In this document: one piece after another, positions 26,484 through 35,410 of the stretch
Layout of the letters: each line of letters starts with the position of its first letter
How positions within the stretch are numbered: the stretch's first letter is position 1
NCBI GenBank assembly: GCA_964653595.1
Contig: CAZZHH010000009.1
Span: forward strand, 15,323 to 79,322
Length of the DNA stretch: 64,000 nt
Direction of reading: 5' to 3'
From: JBAXTE01 sp964653595
Lineage (GTDB): Bacteria; Bacteroidota; Bacteroidia; Bacteroidales; WCHB1-69
The notes under the pieces: generated by a model
Databases searched by the model: none
The model's input: only the letters and a program-made list of their open reading frames with translations
Told to the model about the DNA's origin: nothing
Made by a program: the position numbers and the translations under genes

Positions 26484-27800
26484 ATGAAAACTTGCAAGCG
26501 ATTGATCAATAGCGTTTTCGAACCTGTAAATTTGTCTCGAATTGCTATTGCGGGAATTTTTGTCGCCTCCTTTTTTCAGGTAGAGGCTCAGAATGTAGAA
26601 AATATTAAAAAAACCACCAAAGAGTTGTCGTCTCCCGCTTATTTCGGGAGAGGATATGAACATCAGGGAGACTTTTTGGCGGCTCAATATATCGAAAATG
26701 AGTATAAAACCATTGGTCTTGAAAAGCTGCAAAACCAATATCTGCTACCGTTTTCATTTTCAATCAACACCTTTCCCGATACATTGGAACTTTCGGTTGA
26801 TGGAAAAAAGTTGATCCCAGGGAAAGATTATGTATTGCGAAAATCTGCTTTTGACACGGCAGCAACGTTTAAAATTCTCTATTGCTCAAACAGTGATTTA
26901 AAATCGTTCAAAAAGGTAGAAGAGTTTGAAAAGATGAACCTCTCGGATAAAATATTGATGTTTGATTTTGATTTCTTGAACGAAAATTTCAAAACTTATG
27001 ATACGGTCTATAAACGGATGTTTTCGTTGCCGGTTGCCGGAATGATAAATCTGACCACGCATCCGTTGCGCTCTTATGCAGTGCATTCTCTGAAAGTGCG
27101 CAAACGGTTCTCTTTTGATGCCAACAAAAATACGTTTGACACCACGGCAACGACTTTGACGCTGAAAGTCCATACGAAGTACCTGAAAGATTACACCACC
27201 AACAATGTGGTGGGAATGATTAAAGGGAAGAAATTTCCGGATAAATACATCGTCATTGGTGGACATTATGACCATCTGGGAGTGATGGGACAAAAGGTCT
27301 TTTTCCCTGGAGCCGATGACAATGCCAGCGGAATTGGAACAATGCTTGAATTGGCCGGCTATTTCAAGAAAAACCAACCGGATTATTCGCTGATATTTGT
27401 GGCGTTTAGCGCCGAGGAAGCAGGATTGTTGGGGGCGACTCATTTTGTGAAAAATTACCCGGTTCCCATTGCCGACATCCGATTTATGCTGAATTTGGAC
27501 ATGGTTGGATTCGGGGCAACGGGCATCGATGTTTTCAATGGAACAAACGAACCGGCGCTCATGGAGAAAATGAATGAAATTGTGAAGTTAAAGAAACTGA
27601 ATATCCAATTGGTTTCGAAGGAAAACATCGATCAAAGCGATCACTTTCCATTTACTGAAAAAAAGATTCCGGCACTGTTTATCACCTCAGGAGTAAAGGA
27701 TTCTCCATGGTATCACAGCGTGGATGACACATACTCATCGGTGACTTTTGACAAAATTGAACCGTTGCTGCAACTGTTGATCGAAATGATAAAAGGATAG
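26484..27800 (+). CDS. M28-family aminopeptidase
   Basis: 438-residue exported metallopeptidase with two zinc ions. A signal peptide ends near residue 36 (QVEAQ), preceded by a rather long charged N-terminus. Metal ligands are visible in order: His in VIGGHYDHLG, Asp in PGADDNASG, Glu-Glu in FSAEEAGLLG, Asp in NLDMVG and His in PWYHSVDDT. Residues 100-220 form an inserted domain. It should release N-terminal amino acids in the periplasm, complementing the M6 and S37 peptidases of the window. A single gene between two repeat structures. Confidence 0.9.
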   Translation: MKTCKRLINSVFEPVNLSRIAIAGIFVASFFQVEAQNVENIKKTTKELSSPAYFGRGYEHQGDFLAAQYIENEYKTIGLEKLQNQYLLPFSFSINTFPDTLELSVDGKKLIPGKDYVLRKSAFDTAATFKILYCSNSDLKSFKKVEEFEKMNLSDKILMFDFDFLNENFKTYDTVYKRMFSLPVAGMINLTTHPLRSYAVHSLKVRKRFSFDANKNTFDTTATTLTLKVHTKYLKDYTTNNVVGMIKGKKFPDKYIVIGGHYDHLGVMGQKVFFPGADDNASGIGTMLELAGYFKKNQPDYSLIFVAFSAEEAGLLGATHFVKNYPVPIADIRFMLNLDMVGFGATGIDVFNGTNEPALMEKMNEIVKLKKLNIQLVSKENIDQSDHFPFTEKKIPALFITSGVKDSPWYHSVDDTYSSVTFDKIEPLLQLLIEMIKG

Positions 27801-27803
27801 ATT

Positions 27804-27844
27804 TTTGCGAGAAATTGCGAGATTCTTGTAATTTCTCGCAATTT
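27804..27844. repeat. 41-base palindromic repeat upstream of the Fic gene
   Basis: Begins TTTGCGAGAAATTGCGAGAT and ends TTCTCGCAATTT; arms GAAATTGCGAG (27811-27821) and CTCGCAATTTC (27835-27845) pair, and an alternative 12-base pairing TTGCGAGAAATT with AATTTCTCGCAA exists. The same 41 bases recur with one change at 29179-29219. The TTG in its loop is 19 bases from the -7 element, so the repeat covers the -33 region of the Fic promoter. Confidence 0.8.
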
Positions 27845-27849
27845 CTATA

Positions 27850-27857
27850 TATATTTG
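27850..27857 (+). promoter_or_regulatory. -7 element of the Fic gene
   Basis: TATATTTG, 17 bases before the start codon at 27875, with a TTG 19 bases upstream inside the palindromic repeat. The short leader and overlap suggest repression when the palindrome is bound. Confidence 0.55.
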
Positions 27858-27874
27858 CAGAAAAGTAATTAGTT

Positions 27875-29188
27875 ATGATAGAATCTGCACCCAATATCTC
27901 AAAATCAAGTTTATTTGAGGAGGAGAATTTTCAACGTTACATTGAGCTTCAATCATCGAATTTGTTTAAATCCATAAACAATGAATATCTCTATTGGGAT
28001 AAGGTGAAATATAAGAGTAAGATAATCAAGCCTGAAGAACTTTGGAGAGCGGTAAAGATAAGCAGGTTTCTCAAAATGCAAAATATTAAGGTTGGGAAAT
28101 ATACCTTCAATTATGTGATAACAGATTACATCCAAAAATCATTGCATTTTTTTGATTTGAATATTGGAGGGAATTTGAGAGGCAATATTCGAATAGCAGA
28201 TACAGAAAAGACAAAGTACCTGATTAGCTCGATTATGGAAGAGGCTATATCGAGTAGTCAGATGGAGGGAGCGGCGACAACCCGCAAAAAGGCCAAGGAG
28301 ATGCTTCAAAAGGAACTCAAACCAAGAAGCAAATCGGATCAAATGATATTGAATAATTTTATCACAATTCAACATGTTATTGAACATAAAAACGACGATT
28401 TAACCCTTGAAAATCTGTGCTATATCCATCGTCTGATATCGAAAAATACACTTGATAAATCAGAAGAGGAGGGTGTTATTCGTAATCATGATGATATATT
28501 TGTAGTCGATCATCTAACCAGTGAGGTTGTTCATCAGCCGCCAAGTTGTACCGAGATCCCCCAATTGTTAGATGAACTTTGCCTGTTTTTCAATCAAGAC
28601 ACTGAAAACTTCATACATCCAATTATCAAAGGAATCATTATTCATTTTATGGTCGCTTGGATTCATCCATTTAGTGATGGAAATGGAAGAACAGCCAGGA
28701 CTTTGTTCTATTGGTATATGTTGAAAAACGGGTATTGGCTAACCGAATATCTCTCCATTTCCAGAATTATCAAAGATACAAAAAGTCAATATGAGAAGGC
28801 ATTTATGTACAGTGAAATGGATGATAACGACTTGACCTATTTTGTTACATATCATATCAAAACTATGGATAAGGCTTTTGCAGCTCTAAAAGAGTATATT
28901 GGCAGAAAACAAAAAGAGGTTATACGGTCAGCTCAGTTTTTGAAAATTCCAAATATCAATGAGCGGCAAGCTCAAATCATAAAACTGTTAAACGAGGAAT
29001 CGGATAGAGTGTTGAATATCAAAGAGATTGAAAATCGATTCCAAACTTCAAATTTTACGGCTCGTTCAGATTTAAAAGGATTGGTTGAGCTCGGATATTT
29101 GGAAATAATACAAGTAAACAAAATCAAGCAGAGTTTTGTGAAATCATCAGAATTTGATTCGATTTTAAAAAAATACAATTTGCGATAA
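27875..29188 (+). CDS. Fic-family protein (probable AMP transferase) with winged-helix C-terminus
   Basis: 437-residue Fic protein. The catalytic loop HPFSDGNGR is at 264-272 and is canonical for AMPylators. The inhibitory motif (S/T)xxxE(G/N) is seen as SSQME-G at 127-132, N-terminal to the Fic core, so it is a class II enzyme held inactive by its own helix. The C-terminal about 75 residues (NERQAQIIKLLNEES...) form a winged helix able to bind DNA. No antitoxin gene is adjacent. The gene is bracketed by two copies of a 41-base palindrome, the upstream one over the promoter; self-regulation through the winged helix is a plausible inference. Confidence 0.92.
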   Translation: MIESAPNISKSSLFEEENFQRYIELQSSNLFKSINNEYLYWDKVKYKSKIIKPEELWRAVKISRFLKMQNIKVGKYTFNYVITDYIQKSLHFFDLNIGGNLRGNIRIADTEKTKYLISSIMEEAISSSQMEGAATTRKKAKEMLQKELKPRSKSDQMILNNFITIQHVIEHKNDDLTLENLCYIHRLISKNTLDKSEEEGVIRNHDDIFVVDHLTSEVVHQPPSCTEIPQLLDELCLFFNQDTENFIHPIIKGIIIHFMVAWIHPFSDGNGRTARTLFYWYMLKNGYWLTEYLSISRIIKDTKSQYEKAFMYSEMDDNDLTYFVTYHIKTMDKAFAALKEYIGRKQKEVIRSAQFLKIPNINERQAQIIKLLNEESDRVLNIKEIENRFQTSNFTARSDLKGLVELGYLEIIQVNKIKQSFVKSSEFDSILKKYNLR

Positions 29189-29219
29189 ATTGCGAGATTC
29201 TTGTAATTTCTCGCAATTT
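29179..29219. repeat. 41-base palindromic repeat downstream of the Fic gene
   Basis: Same sequence as 27804-27844 except one base. It overlaps the last four codons and the stop codon (29186-29188) of the Fic gene. Its hairpin could end the transcript, but no T-run follows. Confidence 0.8.
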
Positions 29220-29282
29220 GATATTTAATCGAAAAAAATTAAGTTTTTACAAACTAATTGTTCTATAAAACAATAAATAGTA

Positions 29283-29290
29283 TATATTTG
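29283..29290 (+). promoter_or_regulatory. -7 element before the 29338 gene
   Basis: TATATTTG, exact consensus match, 47 bases before the start codon at 29338. Confidence 0.5.
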
Positions 29291-29337
29291 CAATATACAT
29301 TTAGTTTAATGTTTTTTCGAATCTAAAAATTCAATAT

Positions 29338-30309
29338 ATGAAGAACAATTTCACTTTATTTATTTTTGTCTTTCTATTTCTTTTGAATTCAGCTTTACAC
29401 TCCCAAACAGAATCTTCAACCACGATAATAAAAAACGAAACGGATACTCTTTTCGACTATACCTCTTGGCCAAATAAAGGCAGAATCGGCATTATGCCAG
29501 TGCAATTACTTCCATGGTTGAGCAGTAACAACATGTTAAACTATGGCATCGGAGCCGATGTGGAGTTTGCTTTGCCGAAATGGGCAACTTTTAGAGTTGT
29601 TGCATCTATAAATTTGTTCGAAGGCGAGCGGAAAGTTTGGAAAGAGAAAGTTTGGGACAATGTAGACAATGTTAATAATGGATATTGGATGGAAGGTGGT
29701 GTAGACATTAATGTGTACGATTTTAAAAGCAAATCATCCTCATTTGAAATCGATTCAAATGGCAGGTATATCTATACAGATGCCATCGAAAGGAAAAATA
29801 TAAATGGCAAAATATCAGATGAAACCATTTCAATCACTCAACCCCTTTATGGAAAGTATTATTCATTTGCTTCATTTGTATACCGTCCGGCAGTAAGAGT
29901 TGGTTTTATACAATATCAAAACACATTTGCCGACAAATCAGTAGAATATGTCACAAACATCAGCACGAGTATGTTTTATGGAGGACTTAGTTTCTCAAAA
30001 ATTGGGTTAGGTCGTGCTTTTTATCTATCAGGGTATGCAGATGTTCTTTACAAAACAGCATTAAAAACACCCATCGAAAGCGTAGCCTACGAAACCAGAT
30101 CTGTGGATGGTTTGATTGGATATAGAGCCGGACTAAGAGCTAGTTCTGATTGGCTTGGAGGATTAATTGAATTTGGAATGTCTCCAGGATTGGATGTACT
30201 AGAATCCTATCTTAAACTTGGACTTGTCATAAATTACCATCTCCTACCCCCTCGAAAAAATAAATTTAAAAAGGTATTAGAAAGCGACATCGAAAATCAA
30301 AAAGATTAA
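29338..30309 (+). CDS. Exported hypothetical protein, probable outer-membrane barrel
   Basis: 323-residue protein with a signal peptide (1-22, ending LHSQ). The mature part has alternating hydrophobic strands with many aromatic residues (YYSFASFVYRPAVRVGFIQY, YLKLGLVINYHL), as in a small beta-barrel. I recognise no named family. It is followed after 26 bases by a T9SS cargo gene, so the two form an operon and this protein could be an outer-membrane partner of that cargo; this is inference. Confidence 0.6.
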   Translation: MKNNFTLFIFVFLFLLNSALHSQTESSTTIIKNETDTLFDYTSWPNKGRIGIMPVQLLPWLSSNNMLNYGIGADVEFALPKWATFRVVASINLFEGERKVWKEKVWDNVDNVNNGYWMEGGVDINVYDFKSKSSSFEIDSNGRYIYTDAIERKNINGKISDETISITQPLYGKYYSFASFVYRPAVRVGFIQYQNTFADKSVEYVTNISTSMFYGGLSFSKIGLGRAFYLSGYADVLYKTALKTPIESVAYETRSVDGLIGYRAGLRASSDWLGGLIEFGMSPGLDVLESYLKLGLVINYHLLPPRKNKFKKVLESDIENQKD

Positions 30310-30335
30310 TTTTTTTTAAAAACTTAGAGCAAGAT

Positions 30336-31406
30336 ATGAAAAAAATATTACTCATTGTTGGGATGATAATAAGCATTATCAGTGTTTATGGTCAACAACC
30401 TTTAACAAAGGATTATATGCCCAATGTTGGGGATACTATATTTTACAAGACAAGTATGCAAATAGTGACCGATTTTGCTCCCACTGGAGAAAATTATCTT
30501 TGGGATTTTAGCATGCACACAGGCATTACTTGGCTTGCTGATACTTTTGTATCGGTAATATCCACTCCGCTTGCATACAATGTAGCATTCAACAATCCTT
30601 TAACACCTTCATATCAAGCTACCATAGCTTCACCACAGGCAGATATGACCATTCCCCCTAGCACATCCATTACCAATGTGTATTATTACTTCAAGGAGAC
30701 AAATAGTTACTATGCTCAAGTTGGATTAGCAGCCAATGTAAGTGGAGCTCCCCTCCCTGTAAAAAATGACGATATTGACTTTATATATCACTTTCCATTC
30801 AACATGAATGATCGTGACACCTGCTTTTCGTCCTATAAAATAAGCATCCCAACGTTAGGGTCCTATTTCCACAGACAAACAAGAACAAATCACTACGATG
30901 GGTGGGGAACTCTTTACACTCCTATTGACACGTTTGAAGTATTTCGAATTAAAACGGTCATCAACGCAAGAGATAGCGTATTTATCACTCAAAACTATTT
31001 AAATATCCCGATTGCTTTTAATTCTATAACCACCGAATATAAATGGTTTTCTCCAAACGAAAGAAATCCAGTTTTTATCGCAACTACTGTCCAAAATCAA
31101 AGTCAAACCACCAGAACCGTAAAATATAAAGACAATCCAAAACTATATTTAGCGGTTGCTGAAAAAGCACTTTCTTCAGTAGAAATATTCCCTAATCCCT
31201 TTGCTAATATCATTACCATTTATTCAAAATCAGATAATCCCATTCAAGGCATTAAGTTATATAACCTTACGGGCAGCTTAATTCCAGTACAAATGACAGA
31301 AACTAATTTGGGTTGGCAATTACACGTTGACCAGCTTTCAAGCAATCCTTATTTGATTGAAGTAATAACTAAAAATGGCACTGAACGAAGAGTAATGATA
31401 AAATAA
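30336..31406 (+). CDS. Secreted protein with T9SS type-A sorting domain
   Basis: 356-residue exported protein: signal peptide 1-19 (ending VYGQ), a central domain of unknown function (20-280), and a C-terminal sorting domain of about 75 residues with the typical VEIFPNPFANIITIYS opening and a basic terminal strand (TERRVMIK). It should reach the cell surface by the T9SS. No enzyme motif is visible. Second gene of a two-gene operon. Confidence 0.8.
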   Translation: MKKILLIVGMIISIISVYGQQPLTKDYMPNVGDTIFYKTSMQIVTDFAPTGENYLWDFSMHTGITWLADTFVSVISTPLAYNVAFNNPLTPSYQATIASPQADMTIPPSTSITNVYYYFKETNSYYAQVGLAANVSGAPLPVKNDDIDFIYHFPFNMNDRDTCFSSYKISIPTLGSYFHRQTRTNHYDGWGTLYTPIDTFEVFRIKTVINARDSVFITQNYLNIPIAFNSITTEYKWFSPNERNPVFIATTVQNQSQTTRTVKYKDNPKLYLAVAEKALSSVEIFPNPFANIITIYSKSDNPIQGIKLYNLTGSLIPVQMTETNLGWQLHVDQLSSNPYLIEVITKNGTERRVMIK

Positions 31407-31648
31407 TTTTTTCTATCTCGTAAAAAACAACTTTTGAATTTACAATACTAAATCAGAATCAATATTAGGACTAAAAAATTTTACTTTTTTATCTTATTGA
31501 GAATTAACACTTATAAAAAAATAATACAAACTCAGGTTTAGAAAAAAATATTTTTAATGAAATAATTTAAAAAAGGAATAGTAATAAAAAATAATTGTAT
31601 ATTTACTCCCAGAAAATAATAAGAAGATATTAACAAAATTTTTTTCAC
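31407..31648. other. AT-rich intergenic region
   Basis: Runs of A and T only; no repeat family, hairpin or gene recognised. Confidence 0.4.
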
Positions 31649-32071
31649 ATGACTGCTGAAGCCGATAACAATGTAAGTTTTTTCCGATTTGAAGATTTAC
31701 GGATTTATGCAAAAGCATTAGGGTACATCAACTGGGTTCACCAAGCTACTTCTACTTTTCCAGAAAGCGCCCAAGAAGGTCTAACTAATCAATTCATAAA
31801 AACAACTCAGACCATTGCCTTACACATTGCCGAAGGCTCTGCTCGAAACAAAAGTCAATTTGTTTATTATCTAAAAATGGCAAAGAGTGCTGTGCGCGAT
31901 TGTGTTGTTTACACATCTATTGCTACCCAATTAGGACTTTTTAATAAAGAAAATTCTGAATTTTCCAGAAGCCAATTGATGGAACTTACAAAAATGATTG
32001 GGTCATTAATAGCTTCGTTACAAAGATCGATGCCACCCGGAAAAGAGGAAGATGACATCGATGAAATTTAA
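31649..32071 (+). CDS. Four-helix-bundle protein (S23 family), second copy
   Basis: 140-residue all-helical S23-type protein. The family pattern FFRFEDLRIYAKAL is at about 11-24 and the conserved helix QTIALHIAEGSARNKSQF at 50-67 (compare GANISEA in the copy at 16001). The acidic C-terminus GKEEDDIDEI is unusual. Unlike the 16001 copy it has no GTTAACTG-type flanks, and it is followed at once by a terminator and the DUF1015 gene. Function unknown. Confidence 0.82.
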   Translation: MTAEADNNVSFFRFEDLRIYAKALGYINWVHQATSTFPESAQEGLTNQFIKTTQTIALHIAEGSARNKSQFVYYLKMAKSAVRDCVVYTSIATQLGLFNKENSEFSRSQLMELTKMIGSLIASLQRSMPPGKEEDDIDEI

Positions 32072-32102
32072 ATAATAGGCTCATATTATAAAAATATTTT
32101 AG

Positions 32103-32141
32103 GAGGCACGACACTGAAATTTTGTTGTTGCCTCTTTTTTT
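32103..32141 (+). terminator. Terminator after the second S23 gene
   Basis: GAGGCA (32103-32108) pairs with TGCCTC (32129-32134), then seven T residues. Weak but well placed. Confidence 0.6.
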
Positions 32142-32182
32142 ATTTACTTTGCCAAAGAATTAAATTAAAAAAATATAATATC

Positions 32183-33430
32183 ATGGCAATTGTAAAAGCA
32201 TTTAAGGGACTTCGTCCACCAAAAAACATCGTACAACAGTTAGCATCTCGCCCATACGACGTGCTAAACTCCGAAGAAGCTCGCATCGAAGCGGAAGGAA
32301 ACCCATATTCATTGCTTCACGTAACCAAGTCGGAAATAGATTTACCTAAGGGAATCGACGAACACAGCGATGAAGTTTATAACAAGGTAGCGAAAAACTT
32401 CACCAAATTTCAAAACGAAAAATGGTTGGTTCGCGACAACAAAGAGAACCTATACATTTATGCACAAACCATGGACGGTCGAACCCAATACGGAATAGTT
32501 GGTTGCACACATATTGATGATTATTTCAACAACAACATCAAAAAGCACGAACTTACCCGTAAAGACAAAGAAGAAGACCGTATGATGCACGTGCGCGTGG
32601 CCAATGCCAACGTGGAACCCGTGTTCTTTGCATATCCAGCTCATGCAGAAATCGATAAAATTGTTGCAACCATCACCTCTTCTCCAGCGGAATACGACTT
32701 TGTTTCAGACGAAGGATTCGGCCACCACTTTTGGGTGATCGAAGACGATGCCACCATCAACCGCATCGTTGAAATTTTCAAAAACGAAATCCCTGCACTT
32801 TATGTCGCCGACGGTCACCACAGAACCGCCGCTGCCGCTTTGGTTGGACAAGAAAGGAAGAAAAACAACCCAAATCACACAGGCAACGAAGAATACAACT
32901 ACTTCATGTCCGTCATTTTCCCTGACAACCAACTGAAAATCATTGATTACAACCGCGTGGTGAAAGATTTGAATGGGTTGACCAAAGAGCAGCTAATAGC
33001 AAAAATCGGTGAAGTTTTTGAAGTTAAAAACATGGGAAAAGAGATCTACGCTCCTGCTAAACTTCACGAATTCAGCATGTACATCGACAGCGAATGGTAC
33101 AAACTAACTGCAAAACAAGGAACATACAACGATGCCGATCCAATCGGAGTATTGGATGTGACCATTCTCTCCAACTTGGTATTGGACAAAATATTGGACA
33201 TCAAAGATTTGAGAACTTCTAAACGCATCGATTTCGTTGGCGGAATCAGAGGTCTGGGCGAACTCAAACGTCGCGTTGACAGCGGTGAAATGGCTGTGGC
33301 TTTCGCATTATATGCCGTATCGATGAAACAGTTGATCGACATCGCGGACACCGGCAACATCATGCCTCCAAAAACCACCTGGTTCGAACCAAAATTGCGT
33401 TCAGGATTGGTGATTCATACTTTAGACTAG
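32183..33430 (+). CDS. DUF1015 family protein
   Basis: 415-residue cytoplasmic protein of the DUF1015 family. AFKGLRPP (residues 5-12), SRPYDVLN, NPYSLLHV and YVADGHHRTAAA (near 210) are family hallmarks; DGHHR suggests a ParB/sulfiredoxin-like phosphotransfer site. From memory, in Bacteroides the gene usually follows serC and serA, and some relatives were reported as serine kinases; a link to serine metabolism is therefore likely. Here it lies 25 kb from serC-serA. A promoter-like TACTTTG is just upstream and a hairpin terminator follows at 33452. Confidence 0.85.
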   Translation: MAIVKAFKGLRPPKNIVQQLASRPYDVLNSEEARIEAEGNPYSLLHVTKSEIDLPKGIDEHSDEVYNKVAKNFTKFQNEKWLVRDNKENLYIYAQTMDGRTQYGIVGCTHIDDYFNNNIKKHELTRKDKEEDRMMHVRVANANVEPVFFAYPAHAEIDKIVATITSSPAEYDFVSDEGFGHHFWVIEDDATINRIVEIFKNEIPALYVADGHHRTAAAALVGQERKKNNPNHTGNEEYNYFMSVIFPDNQLKIIDYNRVVKDLNGLTKEQLIAKIGEVFEVKNMGKEIYAPAKLHEFSMYIDSEWYKLTAKQGTYNDADPIGVLDVTILSNLVLDKILDIKDLRTSKRIDFVGGIRGLGELKRRVDSGEMAVAFALYAVSMKQLIDIADTGNIMPPKTTWFEPKLRSGLVIHTLD

Positions 33431-33451
33431 TAAATAGGAATTGAATGATAT

Positions 33452-33484
33452 AAAAAAGGGTGGCTTTGGGTCACTCTTTTTTTT
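33452..33484. terminator. Terminator between convergent DUF1015 and hipA genes
   Basis: AAAAAAGGGTG (33452-33462) pairs with CACTCTTTTTTT (33472-33483) and continues in T. It ends DUF1015 transcription and may also serve hipA from the other side. Confidence 0.75.
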
Positions 33485-34559
33485 ACAACACCACCTCTTT
33501 AATCTCATCAATCATTGCTTTGGCTTTGCCCAAAGAGAGTCCGATCCTATCCGCCAGTCTTAAAACATCCTTTTCCTCTGGCAAACCATTCCCCAAAACA
33601 GTGGTCGTGTGATTTCCGTTGAAGCCATAACTTGGAGTGATGTCGTATGCCGGAGACAAAATCCATTTATGGTCTTTGTATATAAATGAAAAATTTTTGG
33701 CATGATCGTCTCTGTTTTTTACCAAAATATTAAAAACCATCCGCTTAAACATCCGCTCCACTTCTCCAAAATCATTGGTCAGTGCTCTGGTGAGTTTCAT
33801 CAAATCTTCATAATCCAGAGATGGCAATCGATGGTTTGCATACAAAAGTCCTGAAACCGAATGAACATGCACTCTGTTTATTAGATTTCTATCAAACAGT
33901 TTGGACCCAAAATATTTACCGTTAAAAAGTTCATATTCAGGGACTTCTATTCCGCATTTAGTAGCCATTTGCGAGCAATGATATTCAATTTCACCGATTT
34001 TTGGATCGTCATATTGTGCAGGAAATTTGACCAACCACAGTTCGTTTTCGTAACGAATAATCACTTTGGGCCTAACGCCTGCCGAAGAGCCATTTTTTGC
34101 AATCAACAGCTCTAAATCATCAACATCTTGTTCTGAAAGAACTTTTTCCACTTCATGCGCAAAGAAATCCAAATCATGTGGTTCGTCTTTATATTTAATT
34201 TTGTAATCAGGTTCGTAGCAAAGCGCACCCATTCCACTTTTTCCGACCAAACTCAGCCGATCCAAAACGGACAGCGAACGCACATCAACACCATTTTTAC
34301 GCAAATACCGATCGATAAGCAATCTTCCCCATCCATCGGGCAGACTATCGTTAAACACTCCAAAAAGACCTTCAAAAGGCGCTTGTTTGGCCACAAAAGA
34401 CTCGTTTGTCAGCGGAAGATAAAACGGCGAGATTGAAAACCCCGTTTCCAACCACTCTTTGTTATATTCAAAAACGGCTAAATTATGTTTATTCAGCACC
34501 ATTCTACCAACCAATCGATCATTGAATGTGATCTTTAATAAATTTACAGAATTAACCAT
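33483..34559 (-). CDS. hipA: HipA-type serine/threonine kinase toxin
   Basis: 358-residue kinase toxin of the HipA family; the E. coli model phosphorylates glutamyl-tRNA synthetase and causes dormancy. The N-terminal HipA domain (residues 5-100, ending DSLPDGWGRLL) is followed by the P-loop with autophosphorylation serine (GSSAGVRPKV) and by the catalytic NRDDHAKNFSF and metal YDITPS motifs. The start is ATG 34559, whose codon overlaps the hipB stop by 8 bases (ATGGTTAA); a further 9 codons upstream are open but not needed. All catalytic residues are present, so the toxin appears active. Target unknown. Confidence 0.9.
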   Translation of the reverse strand: MVNSVNLLKITFNDRLVGRMVLNKHNLAVFEYNKEWLETGFSISPFYLPLTNESFVAKQAPFEGLFGVFNDSLPDGWGRLLIDRYLRKNGVDVRSLSVLDRLSLVGKSGMGALCYEPDYKIKYKDEPHDLDFFAHEVEKVLSEQDVDDLELLIAKNGSSAGVRPKVIIRYENELWLVKFPAQYDDPKIGEIEYHCSQMATKCGIEVPEYELFNGKYFGSKLFDRNLINRVHVHSVSGLLYANHRLPSLDYEDLMKLTRALTNDFGEVERMFKRMVFNILVKNRDDHAKNFSFIYKDHKWILSPAYDITPSYGFNGNHTTTVLGNGLPEEKDVLRLADRIGLSLGKAKAMIDEIKEVVL

Positions 34560-34866
34560 TTTTCCTCGCTCTTTTTCGTTGAACATTTTTTTTTTGTTTC
34601 AAAATATCATCAATACGCTCTGGCTTTTCCACTACAAACAATTCATAAAAAGGCTCTGTAGCTTGCAACGCAATGGCTAACTGAAGCAAACTTTTTAATG
34701 AAATTTCCGAAATTGATTCAAAACGTTTCAATGAACCAAGACTCACCCCTGACTTCTGAGACAACACCTCTTGGGTGTAATTCAAATCCAACCGACGCCG
34801 TTTCATGTTTTGAGATATATGTTTGGCGATAGAAAAAGGAATATTATCGTTTAATATATTATCCAT
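34552..34866 (-). CDS. hipB: HipB-type antitoxin (XRE helix-turn-helix)
   Basis: 104-residue DNA-binding protein. The HTH lies at about 25-65 (YTQEVLSQKSGVSLGSLKRF), followed by a basic tail KKNVQRKRARK that may contact HipA or DNA. It precedes and overlaps hipA, the usual order for antitoxin and toxin. It should bind and silence HipA and repress the operon through sites upstream of 34867. Confidence 0.9.
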   Translation of the reverse strand: MDNILNDNIPFSIAKHISQNMKRRRLDLNYTQEVLSQKSGVSLGSLKRFESISEISLKSLLQLAIALQATEPFYELFVVEKPERIDDILKQKKNVQRKRARKNG

Positions 34867-34892
34867 ACAGTATATATTTTAGATTTAACATT

Positions 34893-34991
34893 TAATATTT
34901 TATCTATTATAACACAAAGATACAACAAATATAACACAAAACAATATCTTTTTCAAAATATCACATATTAATACTAATATTTTATCTATTA
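34893..34991 (-). promoter_or_regulatory. hipBA promoter and candidate HipB sites
   Basis: On the minus strand TATCTTTG (plus-strand 34915-34922) is an exact -7 element with a TTG 19 bases upstream (34942-34944). The 17-base direct repeat TAATATTTTATCTATTA occurs at 34893-34909, near the expected transcription start, and again at 34975-34991; TATAACACAAA also occurs twice in between. These are candidate HipB operators. Confidence 0.5.
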
Positions 34992-35188
34992 ACTACATAA
35001 ATAAACTTTATCGGATAATATCTTAACTATAATAAATAAACTTTGCTGTTTGAATATAATAAAATTGATATCAGACCTAACGGCACTTATGTCTTGAGAA
35101 AATTTACTTTTTTCACCGACATTACGTCCCTAACGGGACTGAAAATCAAACTATCCAGAAAGCACTTAAAAAAATTTCCACTTTCAAA

Positions 35189-35404
35189 CTTTATGGATCC
35201 CGCAAAACAAGTCACCATCTGGCTGATCAATTTCATAAAGTTTTGCGAGGACTCTCGAAAAATTACAATCCGTAGTTTGACGGATTGATTTTTCGGAGCT
35301 TTATAGACTTTATAGATCCTGCAAAACAAGAAATCTTCGATTTCATAGTTTTGCGAGGATGCACGAATTATTACAATCCGTCGGTTGACGGATTTATAAT
35401 TCGG
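35189..35404. repeat. Two tandem ~100-base units with paired hairpins
   Basis: Unit 1 at 35189-35296, unit 2 at 35308-35404. Each starts CTTTATnGATCC, has a first stem GCAAAAC...GTTTTGC, then a second stem around AATCCGT...ACGGATT. The outer part of the second stem is CGAAAAAT with ATTTTTCG in unit 1 but CGAATTAT with ATAATTCG in unit 2, so pairing is kept while sequence changes. A small palindrome GTCCCTAACGGGAC precedes them at 35126-35139. The units end at the stop codon of prmC (35411). Confidence 0.75.
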
Positions 35405-35410
35405 CACTTT

